Assembly (NCBI GenBank): GCA_028823485.1
Contig: JAPKBG010000007.1
Location: 1 to 64,000, forward strand
DNA: 64,000 nucleotides
DNA from: Methylophilaceae bacterium
GTDB taxonomy: Bacteria; Pseudomonadota; Gammaproteobacteria; Burkholderiales; Methylophilaceae
Reading direction: 5' to 3'
Of the stretch, positions 43,423 to 54,189 are shown piece by piece. Each line of letters begins with the position of its first letter. The stretch's first letter is position 1. The position numbers and the translations under genes are program-made. The notes beneath the pieces were generated by a model. It was given only the letters and a program-made list of their open reading frames with translations. It was not told where the DNA came from and did no database searches.

Positions 43423-43447
43423 AAAGGGACGATTAATTCGTCCCTTT
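43423..43447 (-). terminator. Intrinsic terminator-like hairpin between aldehyde dehydrogenase and DUF779
   Basis: Minus strand aaagggacga-attaa-tcgtcccttt followed by T-tract, then ggag RBS of DUF779. Confidence 0.75.
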
Positions 43448-43472
43448 TACTGTTTAAATCACAACCAACAAA

Positions 43473-44993
43473 CTAGAAGAAACCTAATTTGTTAGGGTTA
43501 TAGCTGACCAATAAACATTTAGTCTGTTGATAATGATCTAGCATCATTTTGTGGTTTTCACGACCAACGCCAGACTCTTTATAACCACCAAATGCTGCAT
43601 GAGCAGGGTAAAGGTGGTAACAATTCGTCCAAACACGACCCGCTTTAATACCGCGACCCATGCGATAAGCTGTTGTGCCATTACGGCTCCAAACACCAGC
43701 GCCTAAGCCAAAGATTGAATCATTTGCAATCTGCAAGGCTTCTGCTTCATCCTTAAAGGTAGTCACTGCTAACACAGGGCCAAAAATCTCCTCTTGGAAG
43801 ATACGCATTTTGTTATGGCCTTTAAGCAAAGTAGGCTCAACATAATAGCCATCCGCCACATCACCAGTCAGCATCTTACGCTCGCCACCAATTAAGACTT
43901 CAGCACCTTCTTGTTTACCAATATCAATATAGTTCATGATTTTGTTCAATTGGTCTTCAGAAGCTTGTGCACCCAACATAGTGTTAGGGTCAAGCGGATT
44001 GCCTTGTTGAATAGCTTTTACACGCTCTAACACACGCGCAATAAAGGCATCATAGATTGACTCTTGAATGATTGCGCGAGAAGGGCAGGTACACACCTCA
44101 CCTTGGTTAAAGGCAAATAAGACTAAACCTTCAATGGCTTTATCAAAGAAAGCATCATCTTCATCCATAATATCGGCAAAGAATATATTAGGAGATTTAC
44201 CACCCAATTCTAATGTGGCAGGAATGAGATTGCTTGCCGCAGCCTGTGCAATGGCGCGGCCTGTCGCTGTGGAGCCTGTAAAGCCAATTTTAGCAATTCG
44301 TTTACTATTAGCAAGAGGCGCACCAACTTCACGACCATAACCATTCACAATGTTAATAACGCCAGGAGGCAGCAAGTCTGCGATAGTTTCCATCAGAATT
44401 AAGATTGAAATAGGTGTAAACTCTGCTGGTTTTAAGACAATACAATTGCCAGCGGCCAATGCAGGTGCAAGCTTCCACGCAGCCATTAAAATAGGGAAGT
44501 TCCAAGGGATGATTTGACCTACAACACCTAAAGGCTCGTGAAAATGGTAAGCCACTGTACCATTATCAATTTCACTAATACCACCTTCTTGTGCGCGAAT
44601 AGCACCAGCAAAATAACGGAAGTGATCAACTGTTAATGGAATATCTGCGTTCATGGTTTCACGAATAGGCTTGCCGTTATCAATAGTATCAGCTGTCGCT
44701 ATTAACGCTAAGTTAGCTTCAATACGGTCTGCAATTTTAAGCAGAAGGTTTGCACGATCAGTCGCAGACGTCTTACCCCAAGCATCTGCCGCTGCATGGG
44801 CGGCATCTAATGCAAGCTCTACATCTTCAGCACTTGAACGAGCCGCTTGCGTATAATTTTTACCATTAATGGGTGAAATAACATCAAAATATTCCCCTTT
44901 CACTGGTTCAACCCACTTACCGCCGATGAAATTATCGTACTTTTCTTTATAAGGGATTGTTACCCCAAGTGCTTTTAATGAATCCAAACTCAT
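43473..44993 (-). CDS. NAD-dependent aldehyde dehydrogenase (acetaldehyde dehydrogenase/ExaC-AldB-like)
   Basis: [44 protein letters not shown] active site. Confidence 0.93.
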   Translation of the reverse strand: MSLDSLKALGVTIPYKEKYDNFIGGKWVEPVKGEYFDVISPINGKNYTQAARSSAEDVELALDAAHAAADAWGKTSATDRANLLLKIADRIEANLALIATADTIDNGKPIRETMNADIPLTVDHFRYFAGAIRAQEGGISEIDNGTVAYHFHEPLGVVGQIIPWNFPILMAAWKLAPALAAGNCIVLKPAEFTPISILILMETIADLLPPGVINIVNGYGREVGAPLANSKRIAKIGFTGSTATGRAIAQAAASNLIPATLELGGKSPNIFFADIMDEDDAFFDKAIEGLVLFAFNQGEVCTCPSRAIIQESIYDAFIARVLERVKAIQQGNPLDPNTMLGAQASEDQLNKIMNYIDIGKQEGAEVLIGGERKMLTGDVADGYYVEPTLLKGHNKMRIFQEEIFGPVLAVTTFKDEAEALQIANDSIFGLGAGVWSRNGTTAYRMGRGIKAGRVWTNCYHLYPAHAAFGGYKESGVGRENHKMMLDHYQQTKCLLVSYNPNKLGFF

Positions 44994-45352
44994 ACTAACT
45001 CCTCTAGGTTTTCTAGTTATTATGTAGATTTACAGCCCGCTGAACCGCAATCAACAATTTTGTTTTGTAAATTAATGAAATATACAGCCTAAAACATCTT
45101 AAACCATTGCTACCAAAGGCTTCTGACATAAGTCTAACTTCTTACATTAAACCTAAGTCGCTTGCAAATCAATACATAAAATTACTATTTTCTTAAATAA
45201 ATTTTGGGGTGTTCTATTTGCAATGGTGGTAAAAGTGTCTTAGTTTTTAAATGGTAAATTTTCTAACTGTACTTGAGCTAAAGGCATGCTTATTAATAAT
45301 GAAGCGGGAGTTGATGGTTAATGCAGACTGAGGCTAAATATCACACTATGTT

Positions 45353-45381
45353 TTGTTGAAACCTGTGCTATCCGCTATAAT
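45353..45381 (+). promoter_or_regulatory. Sigma70-like promoter of tRNA-Ser
   Basis: TTGTTG - 17 nt - TATAAT about 35 nt upstream of the tRNA. Confidence 0.65.
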
Positions 45382-45415
45382 CCAGCTCTTGTTTGTTAGC
45401 ATAAACAAACAACGC

Positions 45416-45505
45416 GGAGAGCTGGCTGAGTGGTCGAAAGCGCCACCCTGGAAAGGTGGTATAGGGGCAACTCTATCAAGGGTTCGAATCCCTTGCTCTC
45501 CGCCA
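45416..45505 (+). tRNA. tRNA-Ser(GGA), CCA encoded
   Basis: ggagagc...gctctcc acceptor stem, ctGGAaa anticodon loop, long variable arm, ggttcgaatcc T arm, g-CCA end. Confidence 0.97.
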
Positions 45506-45525
45506 AATTTAGGCGACATAACCCT

Positions 45526-45855
45526 TTAATAGCTAATACCATCTTCACCCTCTTTAAGTTTTTCTAGAGACCATGTACAACCACTATCTTTCTTCTGAAC
45601 ATATAGAATAGTATCCATTGAAGCATGAACAGAGGTATGTCCTCTCATGCCTTTAGTCTCATCTTTCCCTGTATGATGAATAAGGGTATATGAACTATTA
45701 AGAGCGTTATTGATTTTTTGAAAAGCGTCTACAACACAGCCCATCTCTGACCCATTCTCATCAATACCACTAGACCTAGCATTAGCATTTAAAGTATCAA
45801 CGATAATCATTGAGTTCTTACCTCTATCTTTATACTCATCTTCACTTGTTCGCAT
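45526..45855 (-). pseudogene. Fragment of RepA-like/AAA_25 replicative ATPase from a mobile element
   Basis: MIIVDTLNANARSSGIDENGSEMG...SYTLIHHTGKDETKGMRGHTSVHASMDTILYVQKKDSGCTWSLEKLKEGED resembles the RepA-type RecA-fold (Walker B, HHTGK, RG-S); lacks N-terminal Walker A part. Confidence 0.65.
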
Positions 45856-45856
45856 C

Positions 45857-46126
45857 ATGCAGCTAATGTGGAAGAAAGATTGGTTTACAGTGAGCATTAC
45901 AGGAATTGGCGGCGGCGATGGACTTGTGCATCATTCAAGCGGTACGATGTATGTAAGCGATTGGAAGAATGGCAAAGTATTTGCTGTGGGCGTAGATGGT
46001 GAAATTACAACCATAGGGCCAAAGTATCAAGCAGCTGCTGATATCGAGATGACGAATGATGAGCGTTACTTAACGATACCTGATATGAAGGCTGGTGAAC
46101 TAGACTTTATTGACTTGAGCAAATAA
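45857..46126 (+). pseudogene. C-terminal fragment of an SMP-30/beta-propeller protein
   Basis: DGLVHHSSGTMYVSDWKNGKVFAVGVDGEITTIGPKYQAAADIEMTNDERYLTIPDMKAGELDFIDL: propeller blade repeats without an N-terminal half. Confidence 0.6.
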
Positions 46127-46301
46127 GCCATCACTTCCATCAAGCTCGCTTTGGCAGATTTGGTTTTGTTTTACTATATACTAAGTAAAGCGAATCACTA
46201 CTATATACAATAATAACCAAGGCTTGTTATTGCACCATCATAACTTCCACACTATGCTAATTCCCTCCTTGCTTTTAATCTTACTTTAAAAAGGTAACCT
46301 C

Positions 46302-47678
46302 ATGCTAGATGCCAACGCGCAATCGTACGACTATGATTTATTTGTAATTGGTGCTGGATCTGGTGGGGTTCGCTCTGCAAGGGTCGCCGCGCAGACGGGA
46401 GCTAAGGTAGCCATTGCCGAAGAAGACCGTTACGGTGGTACATGTGTGATTCGCGGTTGTGTTCCTAAAAAGCTTATGGTGTTTGCGTCTGAGTATGCCA
46501 ATACCATTGCTGATGCCCAAGCGTATGGCTGGGAAGCTAGCATTGGTGCATTTAACTGGCCGCAGTTTCAAACTAAACTCCATGCAGAGTTAGACCGCTT
46601 AGAAGGGGTGTATCAAAGCGTTCTAAAAAACAATGGGGTGACATCGTATAACAGTCGCGCAAGCTTAGTTGATGCTCACACTGTCACGTTAGCTGATGGC
46701 AGACAGGTCACAGCAAAAACTATTCTACTGGCAATGGGTGGCCGTCCTATTAAGCCGGCGATCACTGGTAGCGAATTTGCCATTACATCAAATGAGCTTT
46801 TCCATTTAGAAAATCTACCAAAAAGACTATTAATCATCGGCGGTGGTTACATTGCCAGTGAATTTTCTTGCGTTCTCAATGGCATGGGTGTAGCAGTCAC
46901 GCAATATTATCGGGGTAAACAAATTTTACGTGGTTTTGATGACGAAACGCGTCAACATGTTGCCTCAGAAATGCAGGCGAATGGTGTAAATTTAAAACTA
47001 GGTATGAATGCTGAGTCATTAGAAAAAGTGAATGGTCAAATTAAAGTGCATGCTACGGATGGACAAGACTACTTGTTTGATCAAGTTATGTTTGCCACAG
47101 GCCGCAGGCCGAATACTGATGATATGGGTTTGGAAGACATCGGCATTACATTAGGTAAAAAGAATGAGGTGGTAGTGGATGAATTTTCCCAAACAGTAAT
47201 ACCTTCGGTTTATGCTGTTGGTGATGTCACTAATCGCGCAAACTTAACACCCGTGGCGATTCGCGAAGGTATGGCATTCGTCAATACGGTCTTTAACAAC
47301 ATTCCCACTAAACCTGATCATGAATTGATTCCAACGGCTGTGTTTACACAACCGGAAATTGGTACGGTTGGCATTAGCGAAGAGGAAGCCAGTAAACTTG
47401 GTAAAATTGACATTTATGCCACTAGCTTTAAGCCCATGCAAAGTGCATTTGCAGGGCGTGATGATAAAGTGTTAATGAAATTGATTGTCTGCCAAAAAAC
47501 AGACCGCGTATTAGGTTGCCATATAGTGGCGCCTGGTGCAGGAGAAATGATTCAGCTTGCTAGTATTGCCGTTAAAATGGGCGCGACTAAAGCTGACTTT
47601 AATCGTACGGTAGCGGTACACCCAACGATGTCTGAAGAGGCCGTCACAATGACTAAACCAGTGCGAAGTTACCCTTAA
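46302..47678 (+). CDS. gor: Glutathione-disulfide reductase
   Basis: GAGSGGVRSARVAAQTGAKVAIAEEDRYGGTCVIRGCVPKKLM redox-active motif; HPTMSEE C-terminal motif. Confidence 0.93.
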   Translation: MLDANAQSYDYDLFVIGAGSGGVRSARVAAQTGAKVAIAEEDRYGGTCVIRGCVPKKLMVFASEYANTIADAQAYGWEASIGAFNWPQFQTKLHAELDRLEGVYQSVLKNNGVTSYNSRASLVDAHTVTLADGRQVTAKTILLAMGGRPIKPAITGSEFAITSNELFHLENLPKRLLIIGGGYIASEFSCVLNGMGVAVTQYYRGKQILRGFDDETRQHVASEMQANGVNLKLGMNAESLEKVNGQIKVHATDGQDYLFDQVMFATGRRPNTDDMGLEDIGITLGKKNEVVVDEFSQTVIPSVYAVGDVTNRANLTPVAIREGMAFVNTVFNNIPTKPDHELIPTAVFTQPEIGTVGISEEEASKLGKIDIYATSFKPMQSAFAGRDDKVLMKLIVCQKTDRVLGCHIVAPGAGEMIQLASIAVKMGATKADFNRTVAVHPTMSEEAVTMTKPVRSYP

Positions 47679-47682
47679 ATGA

Positions 47683-47802
47683 ATTCAAAGCATTTCTGAA
47701 AGTAGTACTGCAACTAATGGTGGTAACATCCAAAGACCAATTAACGGCGGTGACATCAAATCCCAAGAAATCATGTTCGGACTGCAATATAAGTTTAATT
47801 AG
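47683..47802 (+). pseudogene. Remnant of an outer membrane protein C-terminus
   Basis: Reading IQSISESSTATNGGNIQRPINGGDIKSQEIMFGLQYKFN* ends in a beta-barrel-like terminal strand; no start or upstream coding. Confidence 0.45.
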
Positions 47803-47860
47803 TGAGTATGAAGAAGCACCCATAAAGTAACCTTCTTTAACATACCAACCTTAAATCCGG

Positions 47861-47890
47861 AGACCTGCATTAAAGTGTGGGTCTTTTTTA
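47861..47890 (+). terminator. Rho-independent terminator-like hairpin
   Basis: agacctgca-ttaaag-tgtgggtct (two G-T wobbles) followed by T6. Confidence 0.7.
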
Positions 47891-47908
47891 TGTCTACTTT
47901 GTATCTCG

Positions 47909-48079
47909 CTAATACATATTTCCAACAAGATAACTACCATTAGGCTTAGGGTGCTTAGTAACAATCACCAGCACTCTTGAAACAAACTCTTTCTCTAAGC
48001 CCTCAGTGGCTAATAGTATTGCTGTATAGTCAGAACTGTATGGGATGTGAAAAAAATGACAGTAACAGTACAATAATGG
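47909..48079 (-). pseudogene. Short ORF fragment, unknown, no ATG start
   Basis: 56-codon open frame ...HFFHIPYSSDYTAILLATEGLEKEFVSRVLVIVTKHPKPNGSYLVGNMY*; protein-like composition, not in the ORF track. Confidence 0.35.
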
Positions 48080-48148
48080 TCACTTTTTAAATGAACGATA
48101 CTGGTTACTAAAAGTCATAAATAAGTTAAGTAACAGTGAGAAGATGAA

Positions 48149-48682
48149 ATGATTAAAATAGTAGGCACACTTTTTTTATTGATGGGAATAAGCACGATGG
48201 CAAATGCGAGTTGTAATACATTGTATAACCACCAGTTCACAACGCTAGATGGCAAGCCGTTTGACCTCTGTGACTATCAAGATAAGCCTATTTTAGTGGT
48301 GAATACAGCGAGTAAGTGTGGCTTTACGCCACAGTTTGAAGCACTTGAAGGCTTGTATAAGGAATATAAATCTCAGGGGTTGTTGGTGATTGGTTTTCCA
48401 TCCAATGATTTTAAACAAGAGCTGAATGAAGATAAGAAAATCGGTGATTTCTGCAAAATGACTTATGGTGTGGAATTTCCTATGATGTCCAAAAGTGCGG
48501 TAAGAGGACATGATGTAAATCCATTTTATAAGCAGCTGATAGAGCGGTCAGGCACATCGCCTAAGTGGAACTTTTATAAGTATGTCATTGCGCCAAATGC
48601 TGCAAAAGTGACTGTGTTTGCTAGCATTACTAAGCCAGACTCAGAAAAACTATTGGACGAGATTAAACCATATTTAAAATAG
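48149..48682 (+). CDS. Glutathione peroxidase family protein with signal peptide
   Basis: LVVNTASKCGFTPQFEALEGLYKEYKSQGLLVIGFPSNDFKQE; N-terminal hydrophobic leader. Confidence 0.92.
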   Translation: MIKIVGTLFLLMGISTMANASCNTLYNHQFTTLDGKPFDLCDYQDKPILVVNTASKCGFTPQFEALEGLYKEYKSQGLLVIGFPSNDFKQELNEDKKIGDFCKMTYGVEFPMMSKSAVRGHDVNPFYKQLIERSGTSPKWNFYKYVIAPNAAKVTVFASITKPDSEKLLDEIKPYLK

Positions 48683-48709
48683 CTTTGTATTCAAAGAAAA
48701 ACTAAGCAA

Positions 48710-49528
48710 TTAATGCATGTGTTTTTTAGGTTGCTTAATCTTTTGTAGAATGATGGCTGAAAGCTCTTCGACAGAACGTGACGTTGAATCTGCCCAAATA
48801 ATGTCATGTTTGCGCATCATTTCTTCTGCGACTTTGATTTCATTGCGACAGTTGTCTAAAGAGGCATAAAAACTATCAGGACGGCGTTGGCTTCTGACCG
48901 AATGTAGTCTTTCAGGTTTAATAGATAACCCGAAAATCTTATCCATGTGCTTCATGAGAGAAGCGGGGAGTGTGCCACGTTCAAAGTCTTCAGGGACTAG
49001 TGGGTAATTAGCTGCTTTAATGCCGAACTGCATGGCTAAGTACAAGCTGGTTGGGGTTTTCCCACATCGTGAAACGCCGACGAGAATGACTTGTGCTTGG
49101 TCGAGATTAACGTCAGTTTGACCATCGTCATGATTTAACGAGAAGTTAATGGCTTCGATGCGCTCATCATAACTATGCCCCATAGCGCCATGCGCAATCC
49201 CTGAGCCAGTGAGAGGTGTTTCATTCAACTCTTCACCCAGTGGGTCAATAAACGTAGTAAACAAGTCAATGTAATAAGCTTTTGTTTCTTTTAACTTATT
49301 ACTTAAAGTGACATCGCCCAATGACATAATTACAATAGGTAGACAATTACTACCTTGCGAGGCAATGAGAATACTTGCTTGCGCGGCCTCAATTTTTTCT
49401 AAGTTATCAGTAAATGGCATACGCGAAATACTAAATTCCGTGTTTGGGAAGTGTTCCAATAGCTTACTCAGCGCACCAGCTGTTGTACCGGTGCTATCTG
49501 AGACGACAAAGACGGCGCGTTCGCTCAT
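48710..49528 (-). CDS. ppsR: Phosphoenolpyruvate synthase regulatory protein (PSRP, DUF299)
   Basis: VFVVSDSTGTTAGALSKLLEHFP; VILVGVSRCGKTPTSLYLA; adjacent to ppsA. Confidence 0.94.
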   Translation of the reverse strand: MSERAVFVVSDSTGTTAGALSKLLEHFPNTEFSISRMPFTDNLEKIEAAQASILIASQGSNCLPIVIMSLGDVTLSNKLKETKAYYIDLFTTFIDPLGEELNETPLTGSGIAHGAMGHSYDERIEAINFSLNHDDGQTDVNLDQAQVILVGVSRCGKTPTSLYLAMQFGIKAANYPLVPEDFERGTLPASLMKHMDKIFGLSIKPERLHSVRSQRRPDSFYASLDNCRNEIKVAEEMMRKHDIIWADSTSRSVEELSAIILQKIKQPKKHMH

Positions 49529-49537
49529 CTGTATCCT

Positions 49538-51907
49538 TTACTTAGTTAGTCGTTGCCATGTGGCAACAACCGTATCTGGGTTAAGTGATACGGACTGTAT
49601 GCCTTGCTCAATTAACCATTCAGCGAAATCAGGATGGTCAGAAGGGCCTTGGCCGCAGATGCCGATATATTTACCTTCAGCATTGCAGGCAGTAATGGCC
49701 ATTTTAAGTAGTTCTTTAACGGCATCGTCACGTTCGTCAAAACCACCTGCCAAGATGCCAGAGTCTCTATCCATGCCTAAACTTAACTGCGTTAAGTCAT
49801 TAGAGCCAATAGAGAAGCCATCGAAGTACGCTAGGAATTGTTTTGCAATCAATGCGTTAGATGGGATTTCACACATCATAATTACACGCAATCCATTCTC
49901 ACCACGTTTTAAGCCATTGGCTTCCATGATTTCTGTGACTGCTTTTGCTTCTGCGACCGTACGCACGAAAGGAATCATGAGTTCAATGTTGGTTAAGCCC
50001 ATTACGTCGCGTACGTGTTTCATGGCCTTACATTCCATCTCGAAGCACTCTCTAAAATCTTCTGCAATGTACCGTGCTGCACCACGGAAGCCAATCATTG
50101 GATTTTCTTCATCTGGCTCGTAGATGTCGCCGCCGATTAACTTCTTATATTCATTTGATTTAAAGTCAGAAGTACGCACAATTACTGGCTTTGGATAGAA
50201 AGCAGCAGCAATGGTTGCAACGCCTTCAGTCACTTTATCAATGTAGAATTGTTTAGGGCTTGCATAGCCGCGTGCACGACTCATAATCGTTGCTTGCATG
50301 GCGGATGGCATTGCATCAATATTTAAAATGGCTTTCGGGTGAATACCAATCATATTATTAATCACGAACTCTAAACGGGCTAAGCCAACGCCATCGTTTG
50401 GAATTTGTGCAAAGCTAAAGGCCATATCTGGATTACCAACGTTCATCATGATCTTGCATGGTGGTTTCGTCAGTGGTGCATTTTCTTGCGTCGTTACGTC
50501 GTAAGGTAGGGCTCCGTGATAAACAAAACCTGACTCACCTTCAGCACATGAAACAGTCACTGTTTCACCTTCACGTAGCAAGTCAGTTGCGTTAACTGAA
50601 CCAACAATCGCTGGAATGCCTAGCTCACGAGCAATAATCGCTGCGTGACAAGTACGGCCACCACGGTTAGTGACCAGTGCGCTTGCACGCTTCATCACTG
50701 GCTCCCAGTTAGGGTCGGTCATATCAGCGACTAATACATCACCAGGTTGCACCTCGTGCATATTGGCCGGGTCTAATACAATGCGTACAGGGCCAACGCC
50801 CACTTTTTGCGTGACAGCACGACCAACAACTATTGGTGTATGGTCATGTTTTTTAACGCTATATGACTCTGTTACATTTCTTTTAGCTTCTTGCGATTTA
50901 ACTGTTTCAGGACGCGCTTGTAAGATATAGAGCTTGTTATCGATGCCATTTTTACCCCACTCAATATCCATTGGGCAGCCATAATGGTCTTCAATGGTCA
51001 TGGCGTAAGTAGCCAGTTCTAAGATGTCTTCATCACTTAATGAGAATTTATTTGCTTCTGTCGAATCCACTTCAATTGTATTGGTTGATTTTTTGGCTTG
51101 CGTTGCATCTGAGAACACCATTTTGATTAATTTTGAACCGATGGTGCGGCGGATAATCGCTGGCTTGCCTTTTGCTAAGGTTGGTTTGTGTACGTAAAAC
51201 TCATCTGGATTGACTGAGCCTTGCACAACGGTTTCACCTAAGCCGTAAGAAGATGTAATGAATACAACGTCTTTAAAGCCAGATTCTGTATCAATTGAGA
51301 ACATGACGCCAGCACAGCCAATGTCTGAGCGGACCATTTGTTGGATACCTGCAGAAAGGGCAACATCTGCATGAACAAAGCCTTTATGGACACGGTATGA
51401 AATCGCACGGTCATTATATAAAGAAGCAAACACTTCTTTAATGGCCTGGTTAATATTGTCAATACCATGAATGTTTAAGAAACTTTCTTGTTGGCCTGCA
51501 AATGATGCGTCAGGTAAATCTTCTGCTGTTGCTGATGAGCGGACTGCAAACGTAGTGCCTTCGCCAGATCGGTCAATGAGTACTTTATAGTTTTCAGCAA
51601 TAGCTTCATTCAGTCCCGCTGGAAAATCAGCTGCCATAACCCAGTTGCGAATTTTTTTACCACAAACAGCCAGTGCTTGTGTATCGTCTACATTAAGTGC
51701 ATCAAGTTCAGCATTGATTTTCGTATCTAATCCATCTTGTGCTAAAAACTCGCGGTAAGCATCTGCTGTCGTCGCAAACCCCGTAGGAACACGTACACTT
51801 TTTGCACTTAATTGAGAAATCATTTCGCCTAAAGAAGCGTTTTTGCCGCCGACTGAAGGCACATCAGTATTACGGAGGTTTTCGAATGGAATGACGTAGG
51901 TTGACAT
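49538..51907 (-). CDS. ppsA: Phosphoenolpyruvate synthase (pyruvate, water dikinase)
   Basis: [35 protein letters not shown]-utilising C-terminal domain. Confidence 0.96.
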   Translation of the reverse strand: MSTYVIPFENLRNTDVPSVGGKNASLGEMISQLSAKSVRVPTGFATTADAYREFLAQDGLDTKINAELDALNVDDTQALAVCGKKIRNWVMAADFPAGLNEAIAENYKVLIDRSGEGTTFAVRSSATAEDLPDASFAGQQESFLNIHGIDNINQAIKEVFASLYNDRAISYRVHKGFVHADVALSAGIQQMVRSDIGCAGVMFSIDTESGFKDVVFITSSYGLGETVVQGSVNPDEFYVHKPTLAKGKPAIIRRTIGSKLIKMVFSDATQAKKSTNTIEVDSTEANKFSLSDEDILELATYAMTIEDHYGCPMDIEWGKNGIDNKLYILQARPETVKSQEAKRNVTESYSVKKHDHTPIVVGRAVTQKVGVGPVRIVLDPANMHEVQPGDVLVADMTDPNWEPVMKRASALVTNRGGRTCHAAIIARELGIPAIVGSVNATDLLREGETVTVSCAEGESGFVYHGALPYDVTTQENAPLTKPPCKIMMNVGNPDMAFSFAQIPNDGVGLARLEFVINNMIGIHPKAILNIDAMPSAMQATIMSRARGYASPKQFYIDKVTEGVATIAAAFYPKPVIVRTSDFKSNEYKKLIGGDIYEPDEENPMIGFRGAARYIAEDFRECFEMECKAMKHVRDVMGLTNIELMIPFVRTVAEAKAVTEIMEANGLKRGENGLRVIMMCEIPSNALIAKQFLAYFDGFSIGSNDLTQLSLGMDRDSGILAGGFDERDDAVKELLKMAITACNAEGKYIGICGQGPSDHPDFAEWLIEQGIQSVSLNPDTVVATWQRLTK

Positions 51908-52121
51908 ACAAGACCTTTAAAGATTAATTTTCAAGAAATTTACCGTACTGTTACATATTGTTAGATATTTGAAAAATTTAATTCAACTGTTATTTGAACA
52001 ATTCTGCATTATGCCAAATTAGCTTAGGCGTGTCACGCTAGAATAATAGCCTTTTGACTCGATAAACAAGCCTATATAATGATTGATTATTACTCTAATT
52101 TAGAATAGTTTTTAATACGCA

Positions 52122-53120
52122 ATGAACAACCCACAAACGAAACAACCTGTATTTGTAAATGCTTTTGCCAGGCTGCATATGGGTTTTTTAGACCTAAATG
52201 GTTCACAAGGAAGGCGGTTTGGCAGTTTGGGGTTGGGTTTAAATGCACCTGATACATTGATTGAAATGACTACTGATCAGCATGCCTTTGGTGATGTTGA
52301 AGAGCCTGCCTATGTTAATAAGAGTAAGCAATTAATATTAGCGCATGCCAATATTAAGTGTGATGTGAGTATCAAAGTGCATCGTGAGATTCCGAGACAT
52401 TTTGGTTTGGGCTCAGGGACGCAGATGGCGTTAGCGATTGGTGCAGGTCTTAATCAACTGTTTAATCTTGACTTAACACCTACGGAAATTGCGGCAATGA
52501 CTGGACGAGGATTGCGGTCAGGTGTTGGTATTGGCACATTTGATCGTGGTGGGATTGTTTTGGATGGTGGTAGGGGTGACGGAACGAACGTTCCTCCGAT
52601 TGTTGTTCAGCAGCCTTTTCCAGAAGCGTGGCGCATATTATTGATTTTTGACCATAGTCATGTGGGTGTGTATGGTGATAAAGAGTTAAATGCTTTTGCT
52701 ACGCTGCAAGATGCGGAGTTACAGGAGACACGAAAAGTAAATCATCAAATACTGATGCGCGCTTTACCTGCCATTCAAGAAGGCGATTTGTCTGTATTCG
52801 GTAAGTCAATTGCACTGTTGCAAGCTTATACAGGGGACTATTTTGCACCTGTGCAAGGTGGCCGTTATGCGAGCAAGCAAGTGGCGCAGGTATTAAATTA
52901 CCTGACAGATTCTGGTGTTTCCTGCGTGGGACAAAGCTCTTGGGGGCCTACTGGGTTTGCCATTTTTGAAAATGATGCAATTGGACAAGATTACTTAATA
53001 AAATTAAAAGCAACGTTTCAAGATGCTGGCCGAGGAGAAAATCTCAGTTGGTTGATGTGCGCGGCAAGTACCGTAGGTGCACTTGTTAATACTGGAAATA
53101 AACCTTTAATGAGCGCTTAA
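52122..53120 (+). CDS. Beta-ribofuranosylaminobenzene 5'-phosphate synthase (H4MPT biosynthesis; MptG-type GHMP-fold)
   Basis: NAFARLHMGFLDLNGSQGRRFGSLGLGL; HFGLGSGTQMALAIG GHMP-like motif. Confidence 0.9.
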   Translation: MNNPQTKQPVFVNAFARLHMGFLDLNGSQGRRFGSLGLGLNAPDTLIEMTTDQHAFGDVEEPAYVNKSKQLILAHANIKCDVSIKVHREIPRHFGLGSGTQMALAIGAGLNQLFNLDLTPTEIAAMTGRGLRSGVGIGTFDRGGIVLDGGRGDGTNVPPIVVQQPFPEAWRILLIFDHSHVGVYGDKELNAFATLQDAELQETRKVNHQILMRALPAIQEGDLSVFGKSIALLQAYTGDYFAPVQGGRYASKQVAQVLNYLTDSGVSCVGQSSWGPTGFAIFENDAIGQDYLIKLKATFQDAGRGENLSWLMCAASTVGALVNTGNKPLMSA

Positions 53121-53295
53121 TCTTTAAATTGTTTTTGCTACTTAATGGTTATTCTATAGGTAGATTGCGCTATATCAGATTTTCGCGCGAGTAATGTAGC
53201 AGGCTGTAAAGGTGGGTGGAAGTTAAGTATTTCCAATGCTCATAACTTTATTTGAGTGAGTAATTAACAAATAAATTAAAAGGTGAAATTTAATC

Positions 53296-54189
53296 ATGGA
53301 AAAAGTTTCGGTATTACATCTTATTACAGCAGCAAGTAACGCGAGTCCATTTGACGTTAATATGGCGTATGATGCAGGTTTTGACAAGATCATGCCTTAT
53401 ACATCAGTATCGCTGGATGAAATATCAGCGCTGACACAGGATGCGATTTTCTCCCGTAGCCCTAGCGGCGTGAAGCGTGAAGCCATTTTCTTTGGGGGAC
53501 GCGATGTTAGTCTTGCTATTGATATGCAAAATACGGCAAAGAAAGCGATGTTTGCACCATTTGCTGTTTCAACCATGACTGATCCTTCTGGTGCATTTAC
53601 AACCGGTGGCGCATTGCTGGCTAAAATCAGTCAACACTTAGCGAAAACGCATGATGCTTTGGCTAATCAAACTATTGCGATTTTTGGCGCTAGCGGGATG
53701 GTCGGCTCTACTGCAGCTTTAATAGCAGCAGCTCAGGGGGCAAAAGCACAATTGGTTGCGCATGCGAGTGTCAGCGACATGCAAGCACATGCCATCATGC
53801 TAGAAGAGAAGTATGGCTACCAGTTTGAGGTGGTTGATGGCTCCAGCGATGAAGCTAAAGTCAAGGTGTTAAGTTCAGCAACCGTTGTGATTGCCGCAGC
53901 GCCTATCGGTATGCGCATATTAGAAGCCAAACATTACAAAGCTTCAACCTCACTTAAGGTGATGGCGGATGTAAATGCGGTATCGCCTTCTGGCATTGAA
54001 GATATTGATGCACAATATGATGGTAATGAAATAGCAGGCACTAAAATACCGGGTATTGGTGCGCTATCCATTGGTCAGCTTAAATATGTGACGCAGCAGA
54101 AGTTGTTACAACAAATGATATCAGGTGAGAAGCCTGTGCATTTAGACTACAACGACGCCTTTAATACTGCGCGTGTCCACAGTCAGTAA
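53296..54189 (+). CDS. mtdB: NAD(P)-dependent methylene-tetrahydromethanopterin dehydrogenase
   Basis: SNASPFDVNMAYDAGFDKIMPYTSV; Rossmann GASGMVGSTAALIAA. Confidence 0.93.
   Translation: MEKVSVLHLITAASNASPFDVNMAYDAGFDKIMPYTSVSLDEISALTQDAIFSRSPSGVKREAIFFGGRDVSLAIDMQNTAKKAMFAPFAVSTMTDPSGAFTTGGALLAKISQHLAKTHDALANQTIAIFGASGMVGSTAALIAAAQGAKAQLVAHASVSDMQAHAIMLEEKYGYQFEVVDGSSDEAKVKVLSSATVVIAAAPIGMRILEAKHYKASTSLKVMADVNAVSPSGIEDIDAQYDGNEIAGTKIPGIGALSIGQLKYVTQQKLLQQMISGEKPVHLDYNDAFNTARVHSQ

Noticed and set aside
49308-50123. 271-aa plus-strand ORF antisense to ppsR/ppsA
   Set aside because: Spans two opposite-strand conserved genes; length explained by codon bias of the real strand.
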